Assembly (NCBI RefSeq): GCF_025822765.1
Contig: NZ_JACKUK010000012.1
Coordinates: 141,420 to 205,419, forward strand
DNA from: Mycobacterium barrassiae
GTDB taxonomy: Bacteria; Actinomycetota; Actinomycetes; Mycobacteriales; Mycobacteriaceae
DNA length: 64,000 nucleotides
Direction of reading: 5' to 3'
Below, piece after piece: positions 1 to 11,897 of the stretch; the first letter of the stretch is position 1, and each line of letters starts with the position of its first letter. A program made the position numbers and the translations under genes. The notes under the pieces were generated by a model that had not been told where the DNA came from, did not search any database, and was given only the letters and a program-made list of their open reading frames with translations.

Positions 1-1569
1 ACGCCCGAGCAGTTCGTCGGTTACACCGGTGAACTCGGTTCGCCGTCCTGGTCGGTGCTGCTGCGCAACCACGGTCTGCACGTCGAGATCCTGATCGACC
101 CCGACTCCCCCGTCGGCGCCACCGATCCGGCAGGCATCAAGGACGTCGTCCTGGAGTCCGCGATCACCACGATCATGGACTTCGAGGACTCGGTGGCCGC
201 CGTCGACGCCGATGACAAGGTGCTCGGTTACCGCAACTGGCTGGGCCTGAACCGCGGCGACCTCGCCGAAGAGGTCAGCAAGGACGGCAAGACCTTCACC
301 CGGGTGCTCAACGAGGACCGCGTCTACACCACCCCGGACGGCGAGGGCCAGCTGACGCTGCCCGGCCGCAGCCTGCTGTTCGTGCGCAACGTCGGGCACC
401 TGATGACCAACGACGCGATCGTGACAGGCGCCGATGGCGAAGAAGGCACAGAGGTGCCGGAAGGCATCCAGGACGCGTTGTTCACCAGCCTGATCGCGAT
501 CCACGGGCTGAAGTCCGGCGATGGGAACGGCCCGAAGGTCAACAGCCGCACCGGCTCGATCTACATCGTCAAGCCCAAGATGCACGGTCCCGAAGAGGTC
601 GCGTTCACCGTCGAGCTGTTCGGCCGCGTCGAGGACGTCCTCGGACTGCCGCCGAACACGATCAAGGTCGGCATCATGGACGAGGAACGCCGCACCACCG
701 TCAACCTCAAGGCCTGCATCAAGGCGGCCGCCGACCGCGTGGTGTTCATCAACACCGGCTTCCTGGACCGCACCGGCGACGAGATCCACACGTCGATGGA
801 AGCGGGCCCGATGATCCGCAAGGGTTCCATGAAGACTCAGCCGTGGATCCTGGCTTACGAGGACCAGAACGTCGACATCGGGCTGGCCACCGGATTCTCC
901 GGGCGCGCACAGATCGGCAAGGGCATGTGGGCGATGACCGACCTGATGGCCGACATGGTCGAGCAGAAGATCGGTCAGCCCAAGGCCGGCGCCACCACCG
1001 CGTGGGTGCCGTCGCCGACCGCGGCCACGCTGCACGCCATGCACTATCACGAGGTCGACGTGTACGCGGTGCAGAAGGAGCTCGCAGGTAAGACGCGGAC
1101 CACGATCGACGACCTGCTCACCATTCCGCTGGCGAAGGAGCTCGCCTGGGCTCCCGAGGAGATCCGCGAAGAGGTCGACAACAACTGCCAGTCCATCCTC
1201 GGCTACGTGGTGCGCTGGATCGACGCCGGCGTCGGCTGCTCGAAGGTGCCTGATATCCACAACGTCGCGTTGATGGAAGACCGTGCGACCCTTCGCATCT
1301 CGAGCCAGCTGCTGGCCAACTGGCTGCGCCACGGGGTGATCACCGAGGACGACGTGAAGGCCAGCCTGCGACGCATGGCCGCGGTGGTCGACAAGCAGAA
1401 CGAGAAGGATCCGGAGTTCCGGCCGATGGCACCGGACCCCGAGGGCAGCGTGGCGTTCCAGGCCGCCCAGGAACTGATCCTCTCCGGCGCGGCACAACCG
1501 AACGGTTACACCGAACCGATCCTGCATCGCAGGCGCCGCGAGTTTAAGGCAGCCAATAGCGGTGCTTGA
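1..1569 (+). CDS. glcB: malate synthase G, 3' part (5' end outside window)
   Basis: The reading frame is open from the first base and ends at a TGA at 1567-1569, giving 522 residues. Malate synthase G is normally about 720-740 residues, so roughly 200 N-terminal residues lie upstream. The enzyme condenses glyoxylate with acetyl-CoA to malate in the cytosolic glyoxylate shunt. Family hallmarks are visible: [11 protein letters not shown] with the active-site Arg, [11 protein letters not shown], the [11 protein letters not shown] and [13 protein letters not shown] segments, and near the C-terminus [13 protein letters not shown], whose Asp (codon at 1279-1281) corresponds to the catalytic base. 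In M. tuberculosis glcB (Rv1837c) has the same downstream neighbours. An internal ATG at 55 is not a real start because the frame continues upstream with conserved sequence. Confidence 0.97.
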   Translation, partial: TPEQFVGYTGELGSPSWSVLLRNHGLHVEILIDPDSPVGATDPAGIKDVVLESAITTIMDFEDSVAAVDADDKVLGYRNWLGLNRGDLAEEVSKDGKTFTRVLNEDRVYTTPDGEGQLTLPGRSLLFVRNVGHLMTNDAIVTGADGEEGTEVPEGIQDALFTSLIAIHGLKSGDGNGPKVNSRTGSIYIVKPKMHGPEEVAFTVELFGRVEDVLGLPPNTIKVGIMDEERRTTVNLKACIKAAADRVVFINTGFLDRTGDEIHTSMEAGPMIRKGSMKTQPWILAYEDQNVDIGLATGFSGRAQIGKGMWAMTDLMADMVEQKIGQPKAGATTAWVPSPTAATLHAMHYHEVDVYAVQKELAGKTRTTIDDLLTIPLAKELAWAPEEIREEVDNNCQSILGYVVRWIDAGVGCSKVPDIHNVALMEDRATLRISSQLLANWLRHGVITEDDVKASLRRMAAVVDKQNEKDPEFRPMAPDPEGSVAFQAAQELILSGAAQPNGYTEPILHRRRREFKAANSGA

Positions 1570-1607
1570 TCCGATGACCCGTCGACGTAGCGAGCACAAG
1601 GGCTTCT

Positions 1608-3689
1608 GTGGGCAGGCATAGCATTCCCGACCCCGAGGATTCGGCCGGCGAAGAGCAGCACGACGAAACCGAGACCACGCGGTTCGGCCAGGCCGAGGAT
1701 TCCGGGCCCGGTTACGGATCCGGCTACGGCTCCCGAGCGGCCAGGTCGGACGACGACGTATTCAGCGACGACGTTTACCGCGACGACGTTTCGAGCGATG
1801 ACGTTTACCGCGACGACGTTTCGAGCGATGACATTTACCGCGATGACGAACCGGAATCCTCGGGTTTCGACCTGCGTCGTGTCGGGTCGTCTACTCCGCC
1901 GCCCAATCGTCCGCGCTCCGGTCGCCAACACGGCGGGGACTGGGACGGCGGTGAATGGACGGGCAGCCACCGCGCGGTGACGCCGGGCAGGCGCGGCGTC
2001 AGCATCGGCGTGATCATCGCCCTTGTCACCGTCGTCGTGGTGGTCGGCGCGATCATCTTGTGGCGCTTCTTCGGCGACGCACTCTCCGATCGCAGTGATG
2101 TCGCAGCGGCCCGGTGCGTCAACGGTGAGGTCGGCGTCGCCGTCGTCGCCGACCCCTCCATCGCCGACCAGATCAAGACCCTGGCCGACCGCTACAACCA
2201 GAACGCCGCGCCGGTCGGCGACCGCTGCGTGAAGGTCGGCGTGACGCCGGCCGACTCCGATCAGGTGGTCAACGGATTCAACGAGAAATGGCCGTCCGAC
2301 CTTGGTGAGCAGCCCGCGCTGTGGATCCCGGCCAGCTCGATCTCGGCCGCGCGCCTCGAGGCCAGCGCCGGGGAGCAGACCATCAGCGATGCCCGATCGC
2401 TGGTCACCTCGCCCGTCGTGCTGGCGATCAGACCAGAGCTCAAAGACGCGCTGAAACAACAGAACTGGGCCACGTTGCCGGCGCTGCAGACCAACCCCAC
2501 CGCACTGGACGGGCTGGGTCGGCCGGGCTGGGGCGCGTTGCGGTTGGCGCTGCCGATGTCCGGCGACAGCGATGCCTCCTACCTCGCGGCCGAAGCGGTC
2601 GCGGCGGCGGCCGCACCCGCGGGCGCACCGCCGAGCGCCGGCATCGGGGCGGTGAGCCAGCTGGTCGCAGGTCAGCCGAAGCTGGCGGACACGAAGGCCG
2701 CGACGGCGATGGACGCGCTGCTGAAGGCGACCGATCCCGCGGACGCGCCGGTGCATGCCGTCGTCGTCACCGAGCAACAGCTCTTCCAACGCGGCACCAC
2801 ACTGACCGACGCCAAGAACACGGTGACGTCGTGGCTGCCGCCCGGGCCCACGCCGGTAGCGGACTACCCGACGGCGCTGCTGGCCGGCGAGTGGCTGTCG
2901 CAGGAGCAGGTGGCAGCCGCTAGCGAGTTCGCGCGCTTCATGCGCAAGCCGGATCAACTGGCCGAACTCGCCAAGGCCGGCTTCCGCACCGACGGCGACA
3001 CCCCGCCCGCGAGCGACGTCACCGACTTCGCTCCCCTTTCGGCGCCATTGTCGGTGGGCGACAACGCGATGCGCGTCACGCTTGCCAACGCGCTGACCGC
3101 ACCGGCGCAGAGCCCGGCGGTGACCATCATGCTCGACCAGTCGATGCCGGCCGTCGAGGGCACGGGATCGCGGCTGGCGAACGTGACCGCGGCGCTCGAC
3201 GCGCGACTGCAGGCGCTGGCGCCGAACTCCGCGGTCGGATTGTGGACATTCGACGGTGTCCAGGGTCAGTCTCAGGTGCCATTCGGCCCGCTGTCCGACC
3301 AGCTCGACGGCAGGCCGCGGTCGGCCGTGCTGAACGCTGAGCTCAGTGGCCAGACGCCCTTGAGCGGCGGTGCGGTCTCGTTCACCACGCTGCGGCTGGT
3401 CTATGAGCAGGCCAAGACGAATTTCCGTGAGGGCCAGCCGAATTCGGTCCTCGTCATCACCACCGGCCCGCACACGGACCAGACGCTGAACGGCCAGGGA
3501 CTACAGGATTACATCCGCGGCGCGTTCGACCCCGCCCGCCCGGTCGCGGTGAACGTGATCGATTTCGGTGGCGACGCCGACCGCGCGACGTGGGAGGCGG
3601 TGGCGCAGACCACCCGCGGCAAGTATCAGAACCTGGACAGCTCGGCGGGCCCGGAGCTGACGTCGGCGATCACGGCCGCCACGTCCTAG
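1608..3689 (+). CDS. membrane-anchored substrate-binding-like / VWA-domain protein (Rv1836c-like)
   Basis: 693 residues from a GTG start. Residues 1-128 are a hydrophilic, acidic cytoplasmic tail with Asp-rich repeats (about 50-80) encoded by a tandem DNA repeat. A single membrane helix (about 131-153) follows. The large extracytoplasmic part begins like a periplasmic substrate-binding fold (about 170-480) and ends in a von Willebrand A domain (about 500-690). The VWA metal site begins MLDQSMP, that is DxSxP rather than the usual DxSxS, so metal binding may be altered. The order glcB then this gene matches M. tuberculosis Rv1837c-Rv1836c. Function is unknown; VWA domains usually mediate protein contacts. 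It overlaps the convergent hydrolase gene by 4 bp. Confidence 0.88.
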   Translation: MGRHSIPDPEDSAGEEQHDETETTRFGQAEDSGPGYGSGYGSRAARSDDDVFSDDVYRDDVSSDDVYRDDVSSDDIYRDDEPESSGFDLRRVGSSTPPPNRPRSGRQHGGDWDGGEWTGSHRAVTPGRRGVSIGVIIALVTVVVVVGAIILWRFFGDALSDRSDVAAARCVNGEVGVAVVADPSIADQIKTLADRYNQNAAPVGDRCVKVGVTPADSDQVVNGFNEKWPSDLGEQPALWIPASSISAARLEASAGEQTISDARSLVTSPVVLAIRPELKDALKQQNWATLPALQTNPTALDGLGRPGWGALRLALPMSGDSDASYLAAEAVAAAAAPAGAPPSAGIGAVSQLVAGQPKLADTKAATAMDALLKATDPADAPVHAVVVTEQQLFQRGTTLTDAKNTVTSWLPPGPTPVADYPTALLAGEWLSQEQVAAASEFARFMRKPDQLAELAKAGFRTDGDTPPASDVTDFAPLSAPLSVGDNAMRVTLANALTAPAQSPAVTIMLDQSMPAVEGTGSRLANVTAALDARLQALAPNSAVGLWTFDGVQGQSQVPFGPLSDQLDGRPRSAVLNAELSGQTPLSGGAVSFTTLRLVYEQAKTNFREGQPNSVLVITTGPHTDQTLNGQGLQDYIRGAFDPARPVAVNVIDFGGDADRATWEAVAQTTRGKYQNLDSSAGPELTSAITAATS
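1761..1850 (+). repeat. in-frame 30-bp tandem repeat inside the VWA-protein gene
   Basis: Positions 1771-1800 and 1801-1830 are identical 30-mers. A partial third copy (1831-1850) has two substitutions and a degenerate partial copy precedes (1761-1770). The unit is a multiple of three and encodes a DDVYRDDVSS-type acidic decapeptide, so copy-number change would keep the frame. Confidence 0.92.
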
Positions 3690-4561
3690 CGCGACGCTGT
3701 TGACAGCAGGGCCATCGCCGCGCGGGTGAACTCCTCCGGCACCTCGACCTGCGGGTAGTGCCCGACCCCGGGCAGTTCGACAACGGCTGCCGCGGGCCGC
3801 AGTTCGCGGAGCCCGTCGAGCACGTTCGTGGTCGCGACGGGATCCTCGAGCGCCCACAGGAAGCTCAGCGGCTTGGTCCAGTCCCGCACCGCGCCGTGCC
3901 ACCGCGTGGCATAGCGGACGCGTTCGTCGAGGTAGGCGATGAGCCGGTGCGGGATGCGGTGGCCGTCGTTGTACGACCAGAGCGCCCACTGCGCTTCCGC
4001 CTCCTCTTTGGTCAACGGATGGTCGGCACTGAACAGCTTTGCGAACTCGCGCTGGTACGACGACGCATTGGACAGCAGCGCGAGGATCGGCCCGAGCGGG
4101 CCGCGAAGCAGCTTCTGGGCGGGCCGCAGGCTGGCCCGGTGCAGGATCACGCTGCCATTGCCGATCACCGCGCGCGACAGCTCGAACGGCAACTGCCCCT
4201 GCAGATCTCGCGCCAGCAGTTCGGTGGCCACCGACGTGCCCATGTCGTGCGCGATCAGTTCCACCGGACCCGAGGTCGTCTCGGCCACCACGGCTTGGAC
4301 GATGTCGGCCTGTTCGAGCAGGCTGTAGTTGTGCGGCCGCGGTTTGTCCGACAGCCCGAAGCCCAGAAAGTCCAGGGTCACCCACGCCCGGCCGCCGAGG
4401 TGCGGAACGACCTCGCGGTAGTCGTACGAACTGGACGGGTAGCCGTGCAGCAGCAGGATCGTCGGGCCCTCGCCCGGCGCCGAACGGACGAACACTCGGC
4501 CAGCGGCAACGCTCAACCAGGAGCCACCGTCGCTCCACTGCTCCACACTTCGGGGTAACAC
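3686..4561 (-). CDS. alpha/beta-fold hydrolase with Asp nucleophile
   Basis: 291 residues, GTG start. The alpha/beta hydrolase core is clear: an HGYPSSS oxyanion loop near residue 40, the nucleophile elbow IAHDMGTS with Asp as nucleophile, an acid in WALEDPVA, and the catalytic His in GVGHYPQ. An Asp nucleophile is typical of epoxide hydrolases and haloalkane dehalogenases rather than esterases. The residue after it is Met; haloalkane dehalogenases normally have Trp there to hold the halide, so a dehalogenase call is not supported. The substrate is unknown. The gene runs convergent to the VWA gene (4-bp overlap) and lies 57 bp from the gcvP stop, in the region occupied by Rv1833c/Rv1834 hydrolases in M. 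tuberculosis. A downstream GTG at about 4546 is an alternative start. Confidence 0.85.
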   Translation of the reverse strand: MLPRSVEQWSDGGSWLSVAAGRVFVRSAPGEGPTILLLHGYPSSSYDYREVVPHLGGRAWVTLDFLGFGLSDKPRPHNYSLLEQADIVQAVVAETTSGPVELIAHDMGTSVATELLARDLQGQLPFELSRAVIGNGSVILHRASLRPAQKLLRGPLGPILALLSNASSYQREFAKLFSADHPLTKEEAEAQWALWSYNDGHRIPHRLIAYLDERVRYATRWHGAVRDWTKPLSFLWALEDPVATTNVLDGLRELRPAAAVVELPGVGHYPQVEVPEEFTRAAMALLSTASR

Positions 4562-4618
4562 GCCACGAACCCTAGCCGCCGAACGTGGGTCACCCGCACA
4601 ATTCGACGCGCCGGCAGG

Positions 4619-7465
<2,847 letters not shown>

Positions 7466-7511
7466 CGGCGATTGCTCCAGACGCGTGAAGGGTCAGAACC
7501 GTTGGGCTCCT

Positions 7512-7706
7512 CTCCCTCTGTCGTCGGTGCCTGAGAGATTCGGCGACCCGCGCAGCGCGACGAAGCCTTTCCCCATGGGCGGGTGGACCTGGGCCCACCA
7601 CTTTCCAGAGGCATCGGGGCCCTGTGCGGTCCGGGTGCCTGAGAGGTTGACGGAGAGGTGTTGCTCCTTCGGCGTCCGCGGCTGGCGACCACGGAACTCT
7701 CCCGCA
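7512..7706 (-). promoter_or_regulatory. tandem glycine riboswitch upstream of gcvP
   Basis: On the minus strand two glycine-aptamer signatures follow each other. Aptamer 1 (about 7706-7621) begins GCGGGAGAG, has a CCGAAGGAGCAA core, then CCTCTCAGGCACCCGGACCG. Aptamer 2 (about 7613-7512) has GGGGAAAGGC, then ATCTCTCAGGCACC followed by GACAGAGGGAG. The conserved CTCTCAGG and purine-rich 3' strand are classic for this class. The array ends about 45 nt before the gcvP GTG, so it lies in the gcvP leader. A -10-like TAAACT (7731-7726) sits about 20 nt upstream of aptamer 1. I did not fold an expression platform. Confidence 0.93.
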
Positions 7707-7725
7707 CAAGGGCGATGCGGTGACG

Positions 7726-7731
7726 AGTTTA
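7726..7731 (-). promoter_or_regulatory. candidate -10 box for the riboswitch-gcvP transcript
   Basis: TAAACT on the minus strand fits the mycobacterial TANNNT -10 pattern. It is placed so that transcription would start around 7719, just ahead of the first glycine aptamer. No convincing -35 element was found. Confidence 0.5.
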
Positions 7732-7757
7732 CCGGTGGGCGCCGCAATAGCCGCGCC

Positions 7758-7811
7758 GAGAGTGCGCACAGATCGCGGGTTCGGCGATTTTCGCGATCTC
7801 CCCGCAGTTTC
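7758..7811 (+). repeat. 54-bp quasi-palindromic intergenic repeat, copy A
   Basis: The left arm GAGAGTGCGCACAGATCGCG pairs with a right arm beginning CGCGATCT (15 of 20 positions). It aligns without gaps to the minus strand of 16162-16215 (44 of 54 identical by eye). It lies 12 bp beyond the stop of the MerR gene ending at 7824, where a transcript-end hairpin would be expected. Confidence 0.75.
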
Positions 7812-7823
7812 GCGGGGCGGGAA

Positions 7824-8486
7824 CTAGCCGATCTTGCGGTCGCGGTGCTTGCGCCGAGACGCCAGTTCGTCCTCGGGCGCGGCGATGGATTCGCCGCCGT
7901 CGGCGCGCTCACCTGGGAAGTCGGCGATCGCGCCGGTCAGCTCGCGCATGGCGCCCGACACCGCGATACCGAACACGCCCTGGCCGCCCTGCAAAAGGTC
8001 GACCACCTCCTCGGCCGAGGTGCATTCATAGACCGTGGTGCCGTCGGAGAACAGCGTGATGTTGGCGAGGTCGCGGACGCCGCGCTGACGCAGGTGATCG
8101 ACGGCGACGCGGATGTTGTGCAGCGAGATGCCGGTGTCCAGCAGGCGCTTGACGATCTTGAGGACGAGGATGTCCTTGAACGAGTAGAGCCGCTGGCTGC
8201 CCGAACCGGCGGCGCTGCGGATGGACGGCACGACCAGCGAGGTGCGTGCCCAGTAGTCGAGCTGCCGGTAGGTGATTCCGGCGATCTGGCATGCACTGGG
8301 GCCGCGGTAGCCGACGAGCTCGTCGGGTACGGAGTCGTCAGGGAACAGACCTGCCTGCACTGGTGCTTCCGATACGGTGACCCCCGATTCGGCGGGACCG
8401 CTGGCAGAGGACAGGTCGAATTCCTCTTGACGTGGCGTGTCTCCCACTTTCGAATCCTCTCGCCGGTCTCGCTTTGTGACCTGCAT
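7824..8486 (-). CDS. MerR-family transcriptional regulator, ResR/McdR (Rv1830)-like
   Basis: 220 residues from the ATG at 8486; the frame stays open to an ATG at 8552, but the extra residues are low-complexity. A disordered N-terminus (about 1-55) is followed by a MerR-type winged helix: [23 protein letters not shown] and then [23 protein letters not shown]. The C-terminal part ([19 protein letters not shown]) forms the effector/dimer region, and a charged tail ends the protein. Its place between the riboswitch and the bifunctional-nuclease gene is that of M. tuberculosis Rv1830, described as a regulator of growth and division and linked to drug resilience. That link is literature knowledge by synteny. 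The start is uncertain because no strong ribosome-binding site is visible. Confidence 0.87.
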   Translation of the reverse strand: MQVTKRDRREDSKVGDTPRQEEFDLSSASGPAESGVTVSEAPVQAGLFPDDSVPDELVGYRGPSACQIAGITYRQLDYWARTSLVVPSIRSAAGSGSQRLYSFKDILVLKIVKRLLDTGISLHNIRVAVDHLRQRGVRDLANITLFSDGTTVYECTSAEEVVDLLQGGQGVFGIAVSGAMRELTGAIADFPGERADGGESIAAPEDELASRRKHRDRKIG

Positions 8487-8675
8487 GGCAGCACGTTTGC
8501 CCAAGCCCGAATGTGTCGAGCATACGCTTTCGCCGGGCCCGAGACTGGCCATCAGCAGGTCCGACCATCAGAGTATGGCTGCCCGCTTCCCCGTTCGGAG
8601 AAACCCGCCCCGCGTGTCGAGGCCGACGAGACGCATCCGTGACAAAACCGCACGAAAAGGCGACCCGAAGTGCGG

Positions 8676-9170
8676 CTAGGTCGCCTTGAAATCGTCGGGC
8701 GACACGCTGTCGAGGAATTCCTTGAACTTCTCGACCTCGTCCTCGCGCACCGCACCGGTGGCTTCCTCGTCGTTCTCATCCGGAATCAGCAGCCCGGCCT
8801 CGGCGAGCACCGCCTCTTCGACATAGATCGGCACGCCGACCCGCAGCGCGATCGCCACCGAATCCGAAGGACGCGCCGACACCTTGATGTCGCGATCGAA
8901 GATCAGGTCGGCGTAGAACGTACCCTCCTGCAGGTCGACGATGCGCACCTCTTTGAGCGAATGACCAAGCGCGCCAATGACATCCCGGATGAGGTCGTGT
9001 GTGAGCGGCCGTGCCGGCTCCACACCCTGCTGTTCGAGTGCGATCGCCGCCGCCTCCGACTGACCTATCCAGATCGGTAGGTAGCGGTCGCCGTTGGACT
9101 CGCGGAGCAGCAGAACCGGCTGGTTCTGGGGCTGCTCCACGCGAATGCCGACTACACGAACCTCGCCCAT
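8676..9170 (-). CDS. bifunctional nuclease family protein (DUF151, Rv1829-like)
   Basis: 164 residues, typical for the family, starting MGEVRVVGIRVEQ. The single DUF151 domain shows the family blocks LLLRESNGDRYLPIWIG, EAAAIALEQQG, TFYADLIF and SARPSDSVAIALR, followed by an acidic C-terminal tail. Plant members of this family degrade RNA and DNA, but bacterial activity is mostly untested, so nuclease function here is inference. It sits between two MerR-type regulators in an order conserved in mycobacteria, separated by 122 bp from resR and 48 bp from the other regulator gene. Confidence 0.93.
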   Translation of the reverse strand: MGEVRVVGIRVEQPQNQPVLLLRESNGDRYLPIWIGQSEAAAIALEQQGVEPARPLTHDLIRDVIGALGHSLKEVRIVDLQEGTFYADLIFDRDIKVSARPSDSVAIALRVGVPIYVEEAVLAEAGLLIPDENDEEATGAVREDEVEKFKEFLDSVSPDDFKAT

Positions 9171-9218
9171 CTGTGTCCGCCCTTCGCGCTGAGATGCCTG
9201 CAGATTCGAGTCTAATCC

Positions 9219-9968
9219 TCAGCGGTCGAGAACGTCGCGCACCGCCGACTTGATCAGCGACGTGTGCAGAGTGATGGCCAGCGCCGCCACCTCACGCGCC
9301 AGATCGTCGGCACGATCCCTCGCGCCCGCCTTGTCCGCCTTCACCACCGGTCCTGCGATCTGCGCGATCAGATCGGACTGACGGTCGGCTGCCGAGCGGA
9401 ACGCCCGCAGATGCCGCGGCTCGACGCCGTACTCCGCCAGCGCGCGAGCGCACTGGGCGATCAGCACGGAGTGCTCATCGAAGAAGCCGCCAGGCCCGGT
9501 CTTGATCACCCCCGCCTTGACCAGCGCGGTGATGAGTTCGTCGTCGACGCCGGAACGGGTGCGTAAATCCTCGCGCGACAACCGCACCTGGGTGGGTGCC
9601 ACGCCGCCCTGGCCGCCCGCAGCGTCTGCGGCGTCCGTCAAGGCACCGGTCACCGGCACCAAACGCGGTATGCCGTAAGCGGATCCGCTCTGCGGTAATT
9701 CCCCGTCAGGCTGGGCGTCCAGCTGGGCCTTGATGACCTTCAGTGGCAGGTACTGGTCGCGTTGAGCGGTCAGAATGAAGCGCAGGCGAGCGCAGTCGTA
9801 CGCGGTGAACCGACGGTAGCCCGACGCCGTGCGCTCCGGGGTGACCAGTCCTTCGGCCTCCAAGAATCGAATCTTGGAAATGGTCACATCCGGGAAGTCC
9901 GGTCGCAGCAGATCCAGAACCGCGCCGATCGACATCCCAGTCAGAGCGGGGGTGTCGGGCTGGCTCAT
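9219..9968 (-). CDS. MerR-like transcriptional regulator (Rv1828-like)
   Basis: 249 residues, ATG start. The N-terminal winged helix is clear: [35 protein letters not shown] and then [17 protein letters not shown]. An extended middle and C-terminal helical region (about 110-249) carries a [26 protein letters not shown] block that looks like a second helical domain. It lies directly downstream of garA (29 bp), so co-transcription with gcvH-garA is likely. M. tuberculosis Rv1828 has the same position and length; its targets are unknown to me. Confidence 0.93.
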   Translation of the reverse strand: MSQPDTPALTGMSIGAVLDLLRPDFPDVTISKIRFLEAEGLVTPERTASGYRRFTAYDCARLRFILTAQRDQYLPLKVIKAQLDAQPDGELPQSGSAYGIPRLVPVTGALTDAADAAGGQGGVAPTQVRLSREDLRTRSGVDDELITALVKAGVIKTGPGGFFDEHSVLIAQCARALAEYGVEPRHLRAFRSAADRQSDLIAQIAGPVVKADKAGARDRADDLAREVAALAITLHTSLIKSAVRDVLDR

Positions 9969-9997
9969 TTACTCGTCGGGAGTGCGCTCATCGACCA

Positions 9998-10474
9998 CTA
10001 GCTGCCGCCGTTGTCGTCGCTCTTGGGCCCGGTGAGGAACACCAGGCGGAACTTGCCGATCTGCACCTCGTCGCCGTTGGAGAGCACCGCGGAGTCCACG
10101 GGCTCACGGTTGACGTAGGTGCCGTTGAGACTGCCGACATCAACGACCTGGAACTCGTTGCCTTCGAGTCGGAACTCCGCGTGACGGCGGCTCACGGTCA
10201 CATCATCGAGGAAGATGTCGCTGTCGGGATGCCGACCCGCCGATGTGGTGGGCTGGTCGAGCAGGAACCGCGAACCGGCGTTGGGCCCCCGCTTGACGAC
10301 CAGCAGTGCGGAGCCCACGGGTAGGCCCTCGACCCCCGTGACCGCACCTTCGGTGCCCGCCGCCGCCGGAGCGTCCAGTTCGTTGAGGAAGTCCGCGCGA
10401 AAGACAGATGTCGTTTCCACGGTGAGATCATCAGACGTCTGGTCCGCCCCAGAATTCTGGTCCTTGTCCGTCAC
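9998..10474 (-). CDS. garA: FHA-domain metabolic regulator GarA
   Basis: 158 residues from a GTG at 10474, chosen because GAGGAG lies at the right distance upstream and the result matches the length of known GarA; the frame is open further to 10675. The N-terminal tail carries the VETTSVF motif, whose threonines are phosphorylated by PknB/PknG in characterised mycobacteria. The FHA domain follows (about 60-145): SAGRHPDSDIFLDD, VSRRHAEFR and GSLNGTYVNRE. In known cases unphosphorylated GarA inhibits 2-oxoglutarate decarboxylase and glutamate dehydrogenase and activates glutamate synthase. Position between gcvH and the Rv1828-like regulator is the conserved mycobacterial one. Confidence 0.96.
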   Translation of the reverse strand: MTDKDQNSGADQTSDDLTVETTSVFRADFLNELDAPAAAGTEGAVTGVEGLPVGSALLVVKRGPNAGSRFLLDQPTTSAGRHPDSDIFLDDVTVSRRHAEFRLEGNEFQVVDVGSLNGTYVNREPVDSAVLSNGDEVQIGKFRLVFLTGPKSDDNGGS

Positions 10475-10640
10475 CCGCTGCTCCTCACTAGCCGCTGTGG
10501 CGTATTCAGGCATATCAGGCCAAACCCGCAGCCGAAGTTCGTCTGGTGTCGACCGTACCGTGAGGTGGACGCGATTGTGTCCACCACCGCCGGATCCGCC
10601 TCTGGTTGGTATCCCCAGTCGGGAAAACCCTAACAACCCG

Positions 10641-11036
10641 TCATTCGGCCACGGTGGCGCGGTAGCCGTCGGCATCGAGAAGCTTGCCCAGCCCGTCGTT
10701 CAACGCGTCGGCGTCGAGTTGCAGGTCGATCAGCCAACCTCCGCCGTAGGGCTCCGAGTTGACGAGCTGCGGGTTAGCCTCCAGATCACCATTCACCGCA
10801 ACGACTTTCGCGCTGACCGGCGCGTACAGATCCGACACCGACTTCGTCGATTCCACCTCGCCGAACGACTCGCCCGCGGTGACCTCGGCGCCGACGTCGG
10901 GCAACTGGACGAACACCACATCCCCGAGCGCGGACTGCGCGTAATCGGTGATGCCGACGCGGACGGTGTCATCACCGGTACGCTGCACCCACTCGTGCTC
11001 CTCGGTGTAGTACAGGTCGGCTGGGATTTCGCTCAC
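10641..11036 (-). CDS. gcvH: glycine cleavage system H protein
   Basis: 131 residues from a GTG at 11036, preceded by AGGAG at good spacing; the frame is open to 11132 but those residues do not look like protein. The lipoyl-domain fold is complete, and the lipoylated lysine is Lys65 in EVESTKSVSDLY. GcvH shuttles the aminomethyl group from GcvP (4619-7465) to GcvT. It is separated from gcvP by garA and three regulator/nuclease genes, so the two glycine-cleavage genes are in different transcription units here and only gcvP has the riboswitch. Confidence 0.97.
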   Translation of the reverse strand: MSEIPADLYYTEEHEWVQRTGDDTVRVGITDYAQSALGDVVFVQLPDVGAEVTAGESFGEVESTKSVSDLYAPVSAKVVAVNGDLEANPQLVNSEPYGGGWLIDLQLDADALNDGLGKLLDADGYRATVAE

Positions 11037-11070
11037 GGCGCTCCTAGGTCTCTCTTCCGCGTTTTCACCG

Positions 11071-11889
11071 TCATTTGACTGGCTGAGCGTATTGGCGAGG
11101 TTTCGGTTGCCGCAAGGCGGTGACGTCCACACGCTCCGCCTGCTGCACGCTCATCGTGCCGCCGACGCGTTCGACACTGTCCATCGCGCCGCCGGGAATG
11201 TTCAGGGCCGCGGCCAGCGTCGGCGGATCACCAATCGCGGTAACCGAATACGGCGGGTTGAGCGTCACGCTGTCGACGACGAGCGCGCCGGGGACTCCGA
11301 CGACCCAGGTGTCCAGGCCCACCCGGACCTCCGAACCTCCCCCGCGAATCTCCATCGCCTCGGCCCCGGCATTGCGCAGCTCGTTGATCACGTCGAGCAT
11401 GGTCTCGGCCGGTACGCCGGGGGTGGTGTCGGTGATGGTCAGCGTCACGCCGGGACCGGTGGCGGGCACCGTGCCGATCAGGATCGACAATGCCGCCAGC
11501 CGGGCCTGGGCGTTTTCGATCGCGGCCTGATCGCTGGATCCGGAGGCCTGGAGTTGCGCCAGCGTGCGCTGCAGGTCGGCCACTTCGGTGTTCAGCGCCG
11601 CCTCGCGTTGCTGCAGCGAGTCCAGCAGTACCAGCAGGTCGGCGGGCCGGGCGTTCTCCAGCGCATCGCCCGAGTCGGTCTGCCGCACCTGGGTGATGAT
11701 CGCGACACCCAGCAGCAGACAGAGCAGCACGCCCAGTGCGCCGAAGATGATCTGCGTCCGGCCGCGCTGCACGACCCCGGCGACGCCACCGGCGTGCAGT
11801 TTGCCGATCTCGGGCGCCGGCGCGTCGGGCGGCAGCTCGTGGCGGCCGTGCTGGTCGGCATCGGAACGGTGTGGCGACTCGTCACTCAT
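11071..11889 (-). CDS. DUF881 membrane protein (Rv1825-like)
   Basis: 272 residues. A charged cytoplasmic N-terminus (1-45) precedes one transmembrane helix (about 46-66, IIFGALGVLLCLLLGVAII). A coiled-coil-prone segment (about 80-130) and the extracytoplasmic DUF881 domain (about 135-255) follow, with TGPGVTLTITDTTPG and ELRNAGAEAMEIRG typical of the family. It forms a unit with the small basic protein gene (8 bp gap) and a second DUF881 gene, an arrangement conserved across actinobacteria next to pgsA. A role in the envelope or division is plausible from context but not shown by the sequence. Confidence 0.93.
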   Translation of the reverse strand: MSDESPHRSDADQHGRHELPPDAPAPEIGKLHAGGVAGVVQRGRTQIIFGALGVLLCLLLGVAIITQVRQTDSGDALENARPADLLVLLDSLQQREAALNTEVADLQRTLAQLQASGSSDQAAIENAQARLAALSILIGTVPATGPGVTLTITDTTPGVPAETMLDVINELRNAGAEAMEIRGGGSEVRVGLDTWVVGVPGALVVDSVTLNPPYSVTAIGDPPTLAAALNIPGGAMDSVERVGGTMSVQQAERVDVTALRQPKPRQYAQPVK

Positions 11890-11897
11890 CGCTTATG

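Noticed and set aside
1506-3473. 655-codon open frame antisense to the VWA-protein gene
   Set aside because: Its composition is Arg/Gly/Val-rich with no domain, as expected of a shadow frame opposite a GC-rich gene.
3686-4561. Haloalkane dehalogenase call for the alpha/beta hydrolase
   Set aside because: The residue after the nucleophile is Met rather than the halide-binding Trp.
10475-10675. Upstream extension of the GarA frame
   Set aside because: A good ribosome-binding site precedes the GTG at 10474 and the shorter protein matches known GarA.
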